Below, piece by piece: positions 47,342 through 56,379 of a DNA stretch of 64,000 nt; position 1 is the stretch's first letter; every line of letters starts with the position of its first letter. A program made the translations under genes and the position numbers. Source of the stretch: Asanoa hainanensis (GTDB taxonomy: Bacteria > Actinomycetota > Actinomycetes > Mycobacteriales > Micromonosporaceae); assembly GCF_900188485.1 (NCBI RefSeq), contig NZ_FZPH01000002.1:721423-785422 (forward strand). The letters run 5' to 3'. The notes beneath the pieces were generated by a model that saw nothing but the letters and a program-made list of their open reading frames with translations, was not told the origin of the DNA and ran no database searches.

Positions 47342-48109
47342 TTAGACCGGTACCGAAAGAGTGACCGTCAGCCCCTGCTCGACGTCGCCGGTGACGGTGC
47401 CCAGTTGCAGCGAGTAACCGTCGCTGAACACCATGTCCGTCTCGAGCGAGGTGTTGCCCATGTTGCGCACGCTCTGCTCGTAGCCGCTGGTGGCGTACAC
47501 CTTCGTGCTGGCCTCCTCGGGCAGGGCGAGCTGGCTGGTGCGCAGCTTGTCGGCGGCGCTCGTGGCCTTGGCCAGGTCCGCGTAGACCTCGAAGTGGATG
47601 TGCGGCCAGCGCCCGTCGTACGCGGCCGGGTAGACGCTGGTGAAGGTGACCTTGCCGGCGGCGTCGGCCACCTGGACGCCCCGCAGGTAGTTCTGCTGCT
47701 CGACGCCGTTCGAGTAGAGCGAGTAGCGGCCCTGCTGGTCGCAGTGCCAGAGGTAGACGGCCGCACCCGGTCGTGGGCTGCCGCTCGTGTCGACCACCGT
47801 CAGCGCGATCGTCAACGGCACGCCGGTGGCGACGCCCGTCGCGGTGCCGAAGCTGCGGGTGAGGTCGCTGCGCACGATGCCGCTCTCGGTGAGGACGTTG
47901 ACGCCGTTGGACCCGTCACCGGGGAACGGCCCGGCGGTCTCCTCGGGTATCTCGGTGCCCGTCGCCGTCACGGCCGCGGTTTCGGCCTGCTTTCCGGGTG
48001 CGCACCCCGCGACGGCGGCGGCGCCGGCCGCGGTGAACAGCCCGAGGACCCGCCGACGGCTCAGCAGCGTCGGCAGGTCGAGCGACAGTCCCTGGTCGTG
48101 CTGGTGCAT
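47342..48109 (-). CDS. Exported intradiol ring-cleavage dioxygenase family protein
   Basis: A 255-residue protein with an RRVLGLFTAAGAAAVAGC start: twin-arginine-type signal and lipobox (Cys near 36). The core has the intradiol dioxygenase beta-fold: YLWHCDQQGRYSLYSNG and GRWPHIHFEVYADL carry the Tyr/His iron ligands (Tyr, Tyr, His, His), ETAGPFPGDGSNG lies near the start. It would cleave catechol-like rings outside the membrane using Fe(III), or has a related role; exported members are poorly characterised. GAGGAGG lies before ATG 48109. Confidence 0.9.
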   Translation of the reverse strand: MHQHDQGLSLDLPTLLSRRRVLGLFTAAGAAAVAGCAPGKQAETAAVTATGTEIPEETAGPFPGDGSNGVNVLTESGIVRSDLTRSFGTATGVATGVPLTIALTVVDTSGSPRPGAAVYLWHCDQQGRYSLYSNGVEQQNYLRGVQVADAAGKVTFTSVYPAAYDGRWPHIHFEVYADLAKATSAADKLRTSQLALPEEASTKVYATSGYEQSVRNMGNTSLETDMVFSDGYSLQLGTVTGDVEQGLTVTLSVPV

Positions 48110-48150
48110 CGGTGGCCTCCTCGGTTCGGTGGCCTCAACCCTTCGTCGGC

Positions 48151-48582
48151 TTACTGCTGCGCTGCTTTCGGCGGGCTGTGCGGTGGCTGTGCGTCGAGCT
48201 CCTCGAAGAGCGTCACGTGCAGATCGCCTGGCGCGTCGAGGCGCGAGTTGAGCGACCGCCACGGCGTCTGGGTCGGCGGCGCCACCGTCTCGGCCCCGGC
48301 CGCCGTCAGCTTGTCGGTGTCCGCCGCGGCGTCGTCGACCTCGAACGCGATCCGGAACCGGGGTGCCACCGGCCGCCCGACCTCGACCTCGTCGATGTAG
48401 CGGTGGTGCGCCGGGTTCGCCAGCTCCAACGTGGCCCGACCGGCCTCCAGGATCATCACCTGGGCGCCGTCGCCGCCGCTGAACGCCGCCTCCTCGGTGA
48501 GCCCGAGCGCGTCACGGAAGAACGCCACCGCCGCGTCGTAGTCCTCGACCTCGACCACGAGCCGCATCTGTTTGACCGTCAT
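48151..48582 (-). CDS. VOC family (glyoxalase-like) protein
   Basis: A 143-residue VOC-superfamily protein: VEVEDYDAAVAFFRDALGLTEEAAFSGGDGAQVMILEAGRATLEL is the first beta-alpha-beta-beta-beta unit and RFRIAFEVDDAAADTDKLTAAGAETVAPP with LDAPGDLHVTLFEEL the second. It could be a metal-dependent isomerase or dioxygenase, or a resistance protein that binds its ligand without catalysis. It precedes the dioxygenase gene by 41 bp and may be co-transcribed. Confidence 0.88.
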   Translation of the reverse strand: MTVKQMRLVVEVEDYDAAVAFFRDALGLTEEAAFSGGDGAQVMILEAGRATLELANPAHHRYIDEVEVGRPVAPRFRIAFEVDDAAADTDKLTAAGAETVAPPTQTPWRSLNSRLDAPGDLHVTLFEELDAQPPHSPPKAAQQ

Positions 48583-48592
48583 GCCGGCAAAG

Positions 48593-49492
48593 CTAGCCGC
48601 GACTGGACCTCGTCCGCAGTTCGCGCAGGTGCTTGGCGATCGCGCTGATGTCCCGCTCGCCGTAGCCGTCGTCCAGCGCGGCGGCGATCGCGGCCTTGTT
48701 GGCCTGCGCCTGCGGCACGGGCACCCCGGTGCGCTCGGCCAACGCCAGCACCAGGCCGGCGTCCTTGTCGACCAGGTCGAGCGAGAACGCGACCTCCGCG
48801 TGGTCGGGATGCTCGAAGACTTCGCGCTTGTACTTCAGGTACGGCGCACCGGTGGCACCGGCCAGGAACACGTCGTACGCGGTGGCGGGGTCGATGCCGG
48901 CCGCCTCCGCCAGCACGTACGCCTCGGAAAGCCCCTGGTTGATCGCGATCAGCAGGGTGTTGATCGCGACCTTCATGGTCGCCCCGGTGCCGGTCGGCCC
49001 GATGTGGAACACCTTGCCGAGGTGGCCGAGGACGGGCCGGACCCGGTCGACGTCGGTGGCCTCGCCGCCGGCGAGCACCGCGAGCGTGCCGGCCTCGACG
49101 CTGGACCCGCTGCCGGAGACCGGGCAGTCGACGTGCACCCCGCCGGCGCCGCGCACCATCTCGGCGAGCCGCAGCGTCGTGCGCGGGTCGATGGTGCTCG
49201 TGTCGACGATCGGCGTGCCCCGGCCCAACCCGGCGACGATCCCGTCGCGCCCTTCGTGGGCGGCCAGGTCGGCGGCGTCGTTGGCCAGCGAGACGAGCAC
49301 GACGTCGGAGGTGCCGGCGGCCTCCCGTGGAGTGCCGGCGACGGTCGCGCCGGTGCGGGCGGCGACGGCGTCAGCGCGCTCCCGGGTGCGGTTCCAGACG
49401 GTCACCGGATAGCCGGCGGCGCGCAGCCGCACCACCATCGCGCCACCCATGTGGCCCGTGCCGATGATCGCCACCCGTGTCGACTCGCTCAT
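48593..49492 (-). CDS. 3-hydroxyisobutyrate-dehydrogenase-like NAD(P) oxidoreductase
   Basis: A 299-residue beta-hydroxyacid dehydrogenase. VAIIGTGHMGGAMVVRLRAAGYPVTVWNRT is the NAD(P) loop (GxGxxG); DCPVSGSGSSVEAGTLAVLAGG is the substrate region; ATMKVAINTLL carries the catalytic Lys. It reduces or oxidises short hydroxy acids or imines. It lies 12 bp downstream of the peptide-transport ATPase gene on the same strand and is probably in that transcript. ATG 49492 is used; GTG 49495 is adjacent. Confidence 0.9.
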   Translation of the reverse strand: MSESTRVAIIGTGHMGGAMVVRLRAAGYPVTVWNRTRERADAVAARTGATVAGTPREAAGTSDVVLVSLANDAADLAAHEGRDGIVAGLGRGTPIVDTSTIDPRTTLRLAEMVRGAGGVHVDCPVSGSGSSVEAGTLAVLAGGEATDVDRVRPVLGHLGKVFHIGPTGTGATMKVAINTLLIAINQGLSEAYVLAEAAGIDPATAYDVFLAGATGAPYLKYKREVFEHPDHAEVAFSLDLVDKDAGLVLALAERTGVPVPQAQANKAAIAAALDDGYGERDISAIAKHLRELRTRSSRG

Positions 49493-49504
49493 CACCCCAT
49501 CCTG

Positions 49505-50521
49505 TCACCGGGCGAGGGCCTCCTGCCGGACCTCCTCGGTGAAATGGCAGGCCACGGTGCGTGGGTCGGTCTCGCCGAGCGCCCGGAGGGCGGGCGTCTC
49601 GGTGACGCAGCGCTCCTGGCTGAAGCGGCAGCGGGTGTGGAAGCGGCAGCCGGTCGGCGGGTCGCTCGGGCTGGGCGGGTCGCCGGCGAGCATGATCCGG
49701 CTCGACAGCCGCCGCCGGGTGCGGTCGACGACCGGGGAGGCGGACAACAGCGCCTGGGTGTACGGGTGCCCGGGCTCGTCGTACACGGTGTCGGTGTCGC
49801 CGACCTCGGCGAGGCGGCCGAGGTACATGACGGCGGTGCGGTCGGCCACGTGCCGGACGACCGACAGGTCGTGCGCGATGAACAGCAGCGCGATGCCCAT
49901 CCGCTCCTGCAGGTCGCGCAGCAGGTTGACGACCTGGGCCTGCACCGACATGTCGAGGGCGGAGACCGGCTCGTCGCAGACCAGCACGCGGGGTTCGAGG
50001 GCGAGCGCCCGGGCGATGCCGATGCGCTGGCGCTGACCGCCGGAGAACTGGTGCGGGTAGCGGTGCATCAGCTCCGGCGCGAGGTTGACCAGGCCGAGCA
50101 GCTCGGCGACCCGGTCGCGCCGGGCGGCCGTGCCGGTGACCCGCTTGTGCACGACCAGCGGCTCGCCGACGAGCTCGAGCACCGTCATCCGGGGATCGAG
50201 CGAGGTGTACGGGTCCTGGAAGACCATCTGCACCTCGGAGCGCAGCAGCCGGCGGTCCCGGCCGCGTACTTTCGTGACGTCTTTGCCGTGCACCGTGATG
50301 CTGCCCGAGTCGGGGCGTTCGAGGCCGACGATCATCCGGGCCAGCGTCGACTTGCCGCAGCCGGACTCACCGACGATGCCGAGCGACTCGCCGGCCCGCA
50401 GGTGCAGGCTCACGCCGTCGACCGCGCTGACCCGGGCCCGGCGCAGGCCGGAGCGGCCCGTGTGGAACGTCTTGTGCAGGTCCTGGGCGTCGAGCACCAG
50501 GTCACCCGGCGACGGCGACAT
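49505..50521 (-). CDS. Oligopeptide ABC transporter ATPase, OppF-like
   Basis: A 338-residue ATPase. Walker A GESGCGKSTLARMIVG, Q-loop QMVFQDPYTSLDPR, signature FSGGQRQRIGIARAL, Walker B RVLVCDEPVSALDMSVQAQV and the H-loop IAHDLSVV. The C-terminus holds the oligopeptide/dipeptide-type Cys cluster (CRFHTRCRFSQERC) found in Dpp/Opp ATPases. It overlaps the OppD-like gene by 20 bp and, with it, powers the permeases encoded divergently at 54533-56376. Confidence 0.94.
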   Translation of the reverse strand: MSPSPGDLVLDAQDLHKTFHTGRSGLRRARVSAVDGVSLHLRAGESLGIVGESGCGKSTLARMIVGLERPDSGSITVHGKDVTKVRGRDRRLLRSEVQMVFQDPYTSLDPRMTVLELVGEPLVVHKRVTGTAARRDRVAELLGLVNLAPELMHRYPHQFSGGQRQRIGIARALALEPRVLVCDEPVSALDMSVQAQVVNLLRDLQERMGIALLFIAHDLSVVRHVADRTAVMYLGRLAEVGDTDTVYDEPGHPYTQALLSASPVVDRTRRRLSSRIMLAGDPPSPSDPPTGCRFHTRCRFSQERCVTETPALRALGETDPRTVACHFTEEVRQEALAR

Positions 50522-51518
50522 GGCCGACCTCCTCGGAACGGTGACAGGCGGCGAACCGGGCGGCGTTGACCGTGCTCGCCAGAAGCGGTGGGCGCGTGGT
50601 GCGGCAGTCGTCGACGACGTACTCGCAGCGGGGATGGAACGGGCAACCAGCCGGTTGGTTGGCCGGGCTGGGTGGGCTGCCGGAGATCGCGTGCAGCCGG
50701 CCCTCGCGGCGGTCGGCCCGGGGCACGGACCGCAGGAGCGCTTCCGTGTACGGGTGTGCCGGCCGGCTGAGCAGGTCGTCCGCGCTGCCGGCCTCGACCA
50801 CCCGGCCCGCGTACATGACCATGACCCGGTCCGCAACCTCGCTGACCACGCCGAGGTCGTGGGTGATCAGCAGGACGGCCATGTCGAGATCGCGGCGCAG
50901 GGTGTCGAGCAGTTCGAGGATCTGGGCCTGGACGGTGACGTCGAGGGCCGTCGTCGGCTCGTCGGCGATGATCAGCTCCGGGCGCAGCGCGATCGCCATC
51001 GCGATGAGGATGCGCTGGCGCATGCCGCCCGAGAACTGGTGCGGATAGTCGGAGATCCGGCGGGCCGGCGCCGGGATGCCCACCTGGCCGAGCAGGTCGA
51101 CCGCCGCGGCGCGGGCCGCCTTGCGGGACAGGTCGCGATGCTCGCGGAACAGCTCGCCGAGCTGGTCCCCGATGGACAGCACGGGGTTCAGCGCGGACAG
51201 CGCGTCCTGGAAGACCAGGCTCATCCGGGTGCCGCGCAGCTTGCGGTGCCGCTGCTCGGACAGGGTGCGCAGGTCGGTGTCGCCGAGCTTGAGCGTGTCG
51301 GCGGTGACGGTCGCGTTGCGATCGGACAGCCCCATGATCGCGCGGGCCGCCGCCGACTTGCCGGAGCCGGACTCGCCGAGGAGCGCGACGAGCTCGCCCC
51401 GGGCGACGTCGAGATCGACGTCGACGACGGCGGGCACGGGGCCGCGGCGCGTGGTGAACGTGACCGAGAGGCCCCGCACCTCCAACGCCCGTGACGTGGA
51501 GTCAGTCGACGATTCCAT
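50502..51518 (-). CDS. Oligopeptide ABC transporter ATPase, OppD-like
   Basis: A 338-residue ATPase. Walker [18 protein letters not shown]-loop [14 protein letters not shown], signature [17 protein letters not shown], Walker [21 protein letters not shown] and the H-loop ITHDLGVV. C-terminal cysteines ([14 protein letters not shown]) match Opp/Dpp ATPases. The start ATG 51518 has GGGGAG at 8 nt. It diverges from the M19 dipeptidase operon over 192 bp. The two ATPases make a heterodimer for the peptide permease. Confidence 0.94.
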   Translation of the reverse strand: MESSTDSTSRALEVRGLSVTFTTRRGPVPAVVDVDLDVARGELVALLGESGSGKSAAARAIMGLSDRNATVTADTLKLGDTDLRTLSEQRHRKLRGTRMSLVFQDALSALNPVLSIGDQLGELFREHRDLSRKAARAAAVDLLGQVGIPAPARRISDYPHQFSGGMRQRILIAMAIALRPELIIADEPTTALDVTVQAQILELLDTLRRDLDMAVLLITHDLGVVSEVADRVMVMYAGRVVEAGSADDLLSRPAHPYTEALLRSVPRADRREGRLHAISGSPPSPANQPAGCPFHPRCEYVVDDCRTTRPPLLASTVNAARFAACHRSEEVGHVAVAG

Positions 51519-51710
51519 TGCGTGTTCTCCCCAGCAACGAAACGGACGTTCCTGCCCGTAGTTCACCATCTCGGCGTCCACGACGCCCGTTCTTCTTTTG
51601 CATCTTGACTATGGCGCCGGATTTTTGCAACCCTCCCATGCATCGCCGAGCATGCTTCGCCGATCGCGGGTGCCGGGCGACGAAATCTGCGACACAGAGG
51701 GAGGGCTTCG
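51519..51710. promoter_or_regulatory. Divergent promoter region of peptide locus
   Basis: A 192-bp region between the ATPase operon and the dipeptidase/transport operon. TTGACT near 51605 could be a plus-strand -35. TTTTTGCAA and TTTTGCAT occur about 28 bp apart. GAGGGAGGGCTTCG precedes the dipeptidase ATG. It is a likely target of the Lrp-type regulator encoded at the end of the operon. Confidence 0.45.
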
Positions 51711-52919
51711 ATGCTGGAGAGCGCGAAGCGTTACACCGGATACACGGCTTACGACTACCTGGAGCCAGGCAAGGACTACAAGGTCTTCGAGTACGCCGAG
51801 CAGATCAGCCGGGTACCGGCATACGAGGGCCTCGAGCTCTCCGACAGCCAGCGCGAGCGGGTCGTCCGGCTGCTCACCGACGAGATCGTCATCTCCCTGC
51901 ACGACCACGTGCAGGTCTTCCCCCAGGACATGGGGCAGTTGCGCGAGCACATCCGGCAGGGTCGCGAACCCACCGGCTACCGCGGCCTGGCCCGGTCCGG
52001 CATGACCGCCGTCTTCGACAACGGCATGGACGGCACCTGCTGCATCTCCAGTGACGCCGGCTGGAAGTACCAGGACGTGCTGTTCGACCTCGGCGTGCGG
52101 ATGGCCGACATCGCGCACCAGGACTTCGTCATCAAGGGCGAGACGCTCAAGGACATCTACCGGGCGCACGAGACCGGCCGGATGGCGCACGTCTTCGCGC
52201 TGGAGGCGGCGACCCCGATCGAGAACGAGGTCGACCGGCTCGACGTGCTCTACGGCTTCGGCGTGCGCCAGATCGGCATCGCCTACTCCGAGTCCAACTA
52301 CCTCGGCAGCGGCCTCAAGGAGCGCGGCGACGGTGGCCTGACCTACTTCGGCGAGAAGGCCGTCGAGCGGATGAACAAGCTCGGCTTCGCCATCGACATC
52401 TCGCACTCCGGTGACCGCACCGCGCTGGAGACCGTCCAGCACTCGACGAAGCCGGTGTTCATCACGCACTGCGGTTCGCGCGAGGTGTGGCCGACCAACC
52501 GGATGAAGCCGGACGCCGTCATCAAGGCGTGTGCCGAGCGCGGCGGCGTGCTCGGTCTCGAGGCGGCGCCCCACACGACGCTGTCGGCGGCCCACCCCCG
52601 GCACAGCCTCGAGTCGGTCATGGACCACTTCACGCACTGCGTCGACCTGATCGGCATCGACCACGTCACGTTCGGCCCGGACACCCTGTTCGGTGACCAC
52701 GTCGGCCTGCACAAGGCCTTCGCGAGCAACCTGTCCACAAAGGAAGCCCACGGTCGCGTGGAGTTCCCCGAGGTGGAGTACGTCGACGGCCTGGAGAACC
52801 CGGCCGAGTGCTTTTACAACATCATCGGATGGCTGGTGAGCCACGACTACTCGGACGACGAGATCCGCAAGGTCGTCGGCGGCAACACCATCCGCGTCCT
52901 GGAGGAGGTCTGGGTCTAG
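51711..52919 (+). CDS. Membrane dipeptidase (peptidase M19) family protein
   Basis: A 402-residue renal-dipeptidase-type metallohydrolase. Metal ligands are recognisable but divergent: SLHDHV (usual DGHND), FALEAATP (usual Glu), DISHSGDRT and THCGSR (His), and GIDHVTFGPD (Asp). It is longer than typical at the N-terminus, and an insertion is seen near TYFGEKAVERM. M19 enzymes split dipeptides, including some with D-amino acids. First gene of an operon with a peptide ABC transporter and two further hydrolases, so it probably handles imported peptides in the cytoplasm. Its stop abuts the next start codon. Confidence 0.9.
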   Translation: MLESAKRYTGYTAYDYLEPGKDYKVFEYAEQISRVPAYEGLELSDSQRERVVRLLTDEIVISLHDHVQVFPQDMGQLREHIRQGREPTGYRGLARSGMTAVFDNGMDGTCCISSDAGWKYQDVLFDLGVRMADIAHQDFVIKGETLKDIYRAHETGRMAHVFALEAATPIENEVDRLDVLYGFGVRQIGIAYSESNYLGSGLKERGDGGLTYFGEKAVERMNKLGFAIDISHSGDRTALETVQHSTKPVFITHCGSREVWPTNRMKPDAVIKACAERGGVLGLEAAPHTTLSAAHPRHSLESVMDHFTHCVDLIGIDHVTFGPDTLFGDHVGLHKAFASNLSTKEAHGRVEFPEVEYVDGLENPAECFYNIIGWLVSHDYSDDEIRKVVGGNTIRVLEEVWV

Positions 52920-54509
52920 ATGCGCCTTCGTCAGTCCCTGATAGCGGTCGCCGCCGTCGTGGCGGTCTCCGCCGTGACCGCGTGCAGTCCGAGCGCGCCC
53001 GACAAAGCCGACGACGCGGCGGGCAGCGGCACCACGCTGACCATCGCGACCACGACCGACGTGGTCAACTTCAACCCCCTGGTCGGCAACAGCCGCACCG
53101 ACAACTGGATCACCAGTTTGATGTACCCCCGGCTGCTCTCGATCTCGGCGGACGGCCAGAAGTCGCCGCTGCTCGCGAAGGACTACGGGTTCACCAACCC
53201 GACGACGGCGTTCTGGAACCTGCGGGACGACATGAAGTGGAGCGACGGCCAGCCGGTCACGGCCGACGACGTCGCGTTCACCATCAACTCGATCCTGCGT
53301 GACAAGCCGGCCGGCAACACGACCTACGGCCAGCTGGTCAATGTGGACTCGGCCTCGGCACCGTCGCCGACCCGGGTCGAGCTCAAGCTCAAGCGGCCCG
53401 ACTCGACGGTGGTGACCGAGGTCGGCTTCTGGATGAACGTGGTCCCGAAGCACGTCTTCGAGCCGTCCGGCAACGTGGCCAAGTTCGCCAACGACAAGGA
53501 CTGGGTCAGCGCCGGCCCGTACAAGCTCACCGGCGTCGCCAAGGGCCAGAGCTACACGCTCGAGCGGGTCACCCCGTACCCGTTCGCCCCCAACAACACG
53601 CCGGTGGTCAGCAAGATCGTCTACCGGGTCTACCCCGATATCAACACCGAGATCCTGGCGCTGAAGAACAACGAGGTCGACCTCATCGCCAACGCCCTGC
53701 CGCCGGCACAGGTCAAGAACCTGCAGAACACGCCGGGCATCAAGGTGCAGGAGATCCCGGGCCTCGGGTACGCGCACATGACGTACAACATGAAGCACCC
53801 GGCTCTGGCGAACCTCAAGGTGCGGCAGGCGCTCTCGCACGCCGTCAACTACGACGCCATCCGCTCGGTCGTGCTGCAAGGGCAGGCGGTCACGACCGGC
53901 TCCAGCCCGATCCCGCCGGTGCTCAAGGAGTTCGCCGACCCGTCGAGCCAGGAGTACGCGTTCGACATCGAGAAGTCCAAGCAGTTGCTCGCCGAGGCCG
54001 GCTACGGCCCGAGCAAGCCGCTGACGCTGACGATGATCTACTCGCTGCAGGACGCGGTGACCTCGCAGTGGGCCAACCTCGTCAAGGACGACGCGGCCAA
54101 GGCCGGCATCACCATCAACCTGCAGGGCATGGACCGCAACACGTACCTGGCCAAGACCGCCGCGGGTGAGTACGACATCTACGCCGGCAACTTCGCGATC
54201 ATGGACGACCCGACGACCAACATGGCGTTGACCTACCTGCCCGGTGGGGCCATCAACTACTCGCTGGTCGACGACCCCGCGCTGAACTCCCTGATCACGC
54301 AGGCGCAGGGCACCACCGACAAGGCCGCGCAGAAGCAGTTCGTGCAGCAGGCGGCCACGATGGTCCGGGACAACGTCTACGACAACGTCATGTACATGCA
54401 GAACCTCTACGTCGCGCACAGCGACAAGTGGAGTGGCTTCGTCGTCAAGCCCAGTGAGCTGCTGTCCGTCGTGGACCCGCAGTCGCTGGCGAACGCGACG
54501 AAGAACTGA
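52920..54509 (+). CDS. Peptide ABC transporter substrate-binding protein
   Basis: A 529-residue extracellular solute-binding protein of family 5 (OppA/DppA). Lipobox SAVTAC near residue 22 anchors it outside; the mature part has TIATTTDVVNFNPLVGN, NPTTAFWNLRDDMKWSDGQPVTADDVAF (the family signature), DWVSAGPYKLTGV and VRQALSHAVNYDAI. It delivers the peptide-like ligand to the permease. Its ATG follows the dipeptidase TAG directly, with no gap. Confidence 0.93.
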   Translation: MRLRQSLIAVAAVVAVSAVTACSPSAPDKADDAAGSGTTLTIATTTDVVNFNPLVGNSRTDNWITSLMYPRLLSISADGQKSPLLAKDYGFTNPTTAFWNLRDDMKWSDGQPVTADDVAFTINSILRDKPAGNTTYGQLVNVDSASAPSPTRVELKLKRPDSTVVTEVGFWMNVVPKHVFEPSGNVAKFANDKDWVSAGPYKLTGVAKGQSYTLERVTPYPFAPNNTPVVSKIVYRVYPDINTEILALKNNEVDLIANALPPAQVKNLQNTPGIKVQEIPGLGYAHMTYNMKHPALANLKVRQALSHAVNYDAIRSVVLQGQAVTTGSSPIPPVLKEFADPSSQEYAFDIEKSKQLLAEAGYGPSKPLTLTMIYSLQDAVTSQWANLVKDDAAKAGITINLQGMDRNTYLAKTAAGEYDIYAGNFAIMDDPTTNMALTYLPGGAINYSLVDDPALNSLITQAQGTTDKAAQKQFVQQAATMVRDNVYDNVMYMQNLYVAHSDKWSGFVVKPSELLSVVDPQSLANATKN

Positions 54510-54532
54510 CGGCGAGCTGACGGAGAACGACG

Positions 54533-55498
54533 ATGACCCAGGTTGTCCGATTCACGGCGCGCCGGCTCGGCAGGGCCCTGTTGACCGTGTGGTTCGCGGT
54601 CACGGTCACCTTCCTGCTCCTCCGGCTCCTGCCGGGTGACCCCGCGCTCGCGGTGGCCAGCCCGAACATGACGCCGGAGGCGCGGCTGGAGCTGTTGCGC
54701 CAGTACGGCCTGGACGAGCCCCTCCTCGTCCAGTACGGCAAGTACCTGTGGCAGCTCCTGCACGGCAACCTGGGCATCTCGTTCGCCCGGCAGGTCCCGG
54801 TCAGCGACGTCCTGATGGAGCGACTGCCATGGACGCTGCTGCTCACCTTCTCCTCGCTGTTGGTCACGGTCGCGGTCGGCATCCCCCTCGGGGTGCTGGC
54901 CGCGACCCGGCCCCGCGGCTTCCTCGACCGCTTCACCCAGGTCGGCGGCGTCATCGGGCAGTCCCTGTTCGTGCCGAGCGTCGGCATCTTCCTGCTGTTC
55001 TTCCTCGGCCTGAAGCTCCACCTGCTGCCGATCGGCGGCTCCTACTCACCGGGCGTCTACGGCCCGGCGTGGTACCTCGACGTTCTCAAGCATCTGATCC
55101 TGCCGTGCCTGAGCCTCATGCTCGTCCAACTCGGCTCGTACGTGCTGACGTTGCGGTCCACGCTCATCGACGCCCTCGGTGAGGACTACTGCGTGCTCGC
55201 CCGGGCGAAGGGCATGCCCAACCGCAAGGTGGTCTGGAAGCACGCGTTGCGCAACGCCCTGCTGCCGACCACCACACTGGTCGGCCTCCAGCTCGGCTAT
55301 CTCGTCGGCGGTGCGGTGCTGACCGAGACCGTCTTCGCCTATCCCGGCATCGGGCGCGGCATCTACGAGGCGGTCACGCAACTCGACTTCCCCGTGCTGC
55401 AGGGCGCGTTCGTGCTGCTGGCCGTCACGGTCGTGATCGCCAACATGCTGACCGACCTGACGTACGGCGTGCTCGACCCGAGAGTGAGGACGGCATGA
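54533..55498 (+). CDS. Peptide ABC transporter permease, DppB-like
   Basis: A 321-residue permease with six helices. N-terminal RRLGRALLTVWFAVTVTFLLLRLLPGDPALA is standard for DppB/OppB; the EAA-type loop is RAKGMPNRKVVWKHALRNALLPTTT. It lies 23 bp after the binding protein and overlaps the second permease by 4 bp (ATGA). Confidence 0.94.
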   Translation: MTQVVRFTARRLGRALLTVWFAVTVTFLLLRLLPGDPALAVASPNMTPEARLELLRQYGLDEPLLVQYGKYLWQLLHGNLGISFARQVPVSDVLMERLPWTLLLTFSSLLVTVAVGIPLGVLAATRPRGFLDRFTQVGGVIGQSLFVPSVGIFLLFFLGLKLHLLPIGGSYSPGVYGPAWYLDVLKHLILPCLSLMLVQLGSYVLTLRSTLIDALGEDYCVLARAKGMPNRKVVWKHALRNALLPTTTLVGLQLGYLVGGAVLTETVFAYPGIGRGIYEAVTQLDFPVLQGAFVLLAVTVVIANMLTDLTYGVLDPRVRTA

Positions 55499-56376
55499 CC
55501 GCTACTGTCGCCGGCCTGGACAGCGTCACCAACGACCAGGTCACCGCGGCCCGGGCGACCTGGGCGGCGTTCCGGCGCAACCCGCTCGGCATGATCTCCG
55601 TCGGCATCCTCGTGCTGCTGGTGATCGTCGCCGCCTGCGCGCCGCTGATCGCCGCCTATCCCACCGGGTACGGCGACCAGGTGCTCCAGGCGCCGTCGGG
55701 TGCGCACTGGTTCGGCACCGACAACCTCGGCCGCGACATCTTCGCCGAGGTCGTCTGGGGTGCGCGGCTCAGCATCGTGATCGCGGCGCTGTCCTCGGCG
55801 CTCGCGATCGCGATCGGGGTCGTCGTCGCCGTGCTCGGCGCGTACTTCCCGAAGGTCGACTCGATCGTCGGCACCGTCGTCGACCTGTGCCTGTCGCTGC
55901 CCGTACTCCCGCTGATGATCCTCGTCGCGGCCCTGGCCGGGCCGAGCCTGGTCACCCTCGTCCTGGTCATCGCGTTCTTCTCCTGGCCGGAGGTGACCCG
56001 GGTCGTCCGGTCGCAGGCGCTCTCGGTGGTCCGACTGCCCTATATGGACGCGGCCCGGCTCACCGGTGGCTCCTCGATCTGGATCATCCGTAAGCACCTG
56101 CTGCCGGCGGTCGCGCCCGTGATCGTCGTCTCGGTCGTGCTCACCGCGTCGCGGGCGGTGCTCTCCGCGGCCGGCCTGGCCTTCCTCGGCCTCGGCGACC
56201 CGACGAGCTGGTCCTGGGGCCGGATCCTCTACGAGGCCCAACAGTCCGGTGCGATGCAGAGCGCCTGGTGGACCACGTTGTTCCCGTCGCTGGCCATGCT
56301 CGCTCTCGTCGTGTCGGCGACCCTGATCTCGATCGCGTACAACGACGCGCGTAACCCGCGCGCCCGGGAGGACTAG
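55495..56376 (+). CDS. Peptide ABC transporter permease, DppC-like
   Basis: A 293-residue permease with six helices. FRRNPLGMISVGILVLLVIVAACAPLIA is the family N-terminus and GTDNLGRDIFAEVVWGARLSIVIA is the conserved DppC motif; DAARLTGGSSIWIIRKHLLPAVAPVIV is the EAA loop. It completes the membrane part with the preceding gene. The M24 gene starts 3 bp after its stop. Confidence 0.94.
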   Translation: MTATVAGLDSVTNDQVTAARATWAAFRRNPLGMISVGILVLLVIVAACAPLIAAYPTGYGDQVLQAPSGAHWFGTDNLGRDIFAEVVWGARLSIVIAALSSALAIAIGVVVAVLGAYFPKVDSIVGTVVDLCLSLPVLPLMILVAALAGPSLVTLVLVIAFFSWPEVTRVVRSQALSVVRLPYMDAARLTGGSSIWIIRKHLLPAVAPVIVVSVVLTASRAVLSAAGLAFLGLGDPTSWSWGRILYEAQQSGAMQSAWWTTLFPSLAMLALVVSATLISIAYNDARNPRARED

Positions 56377-56379
56377 TCC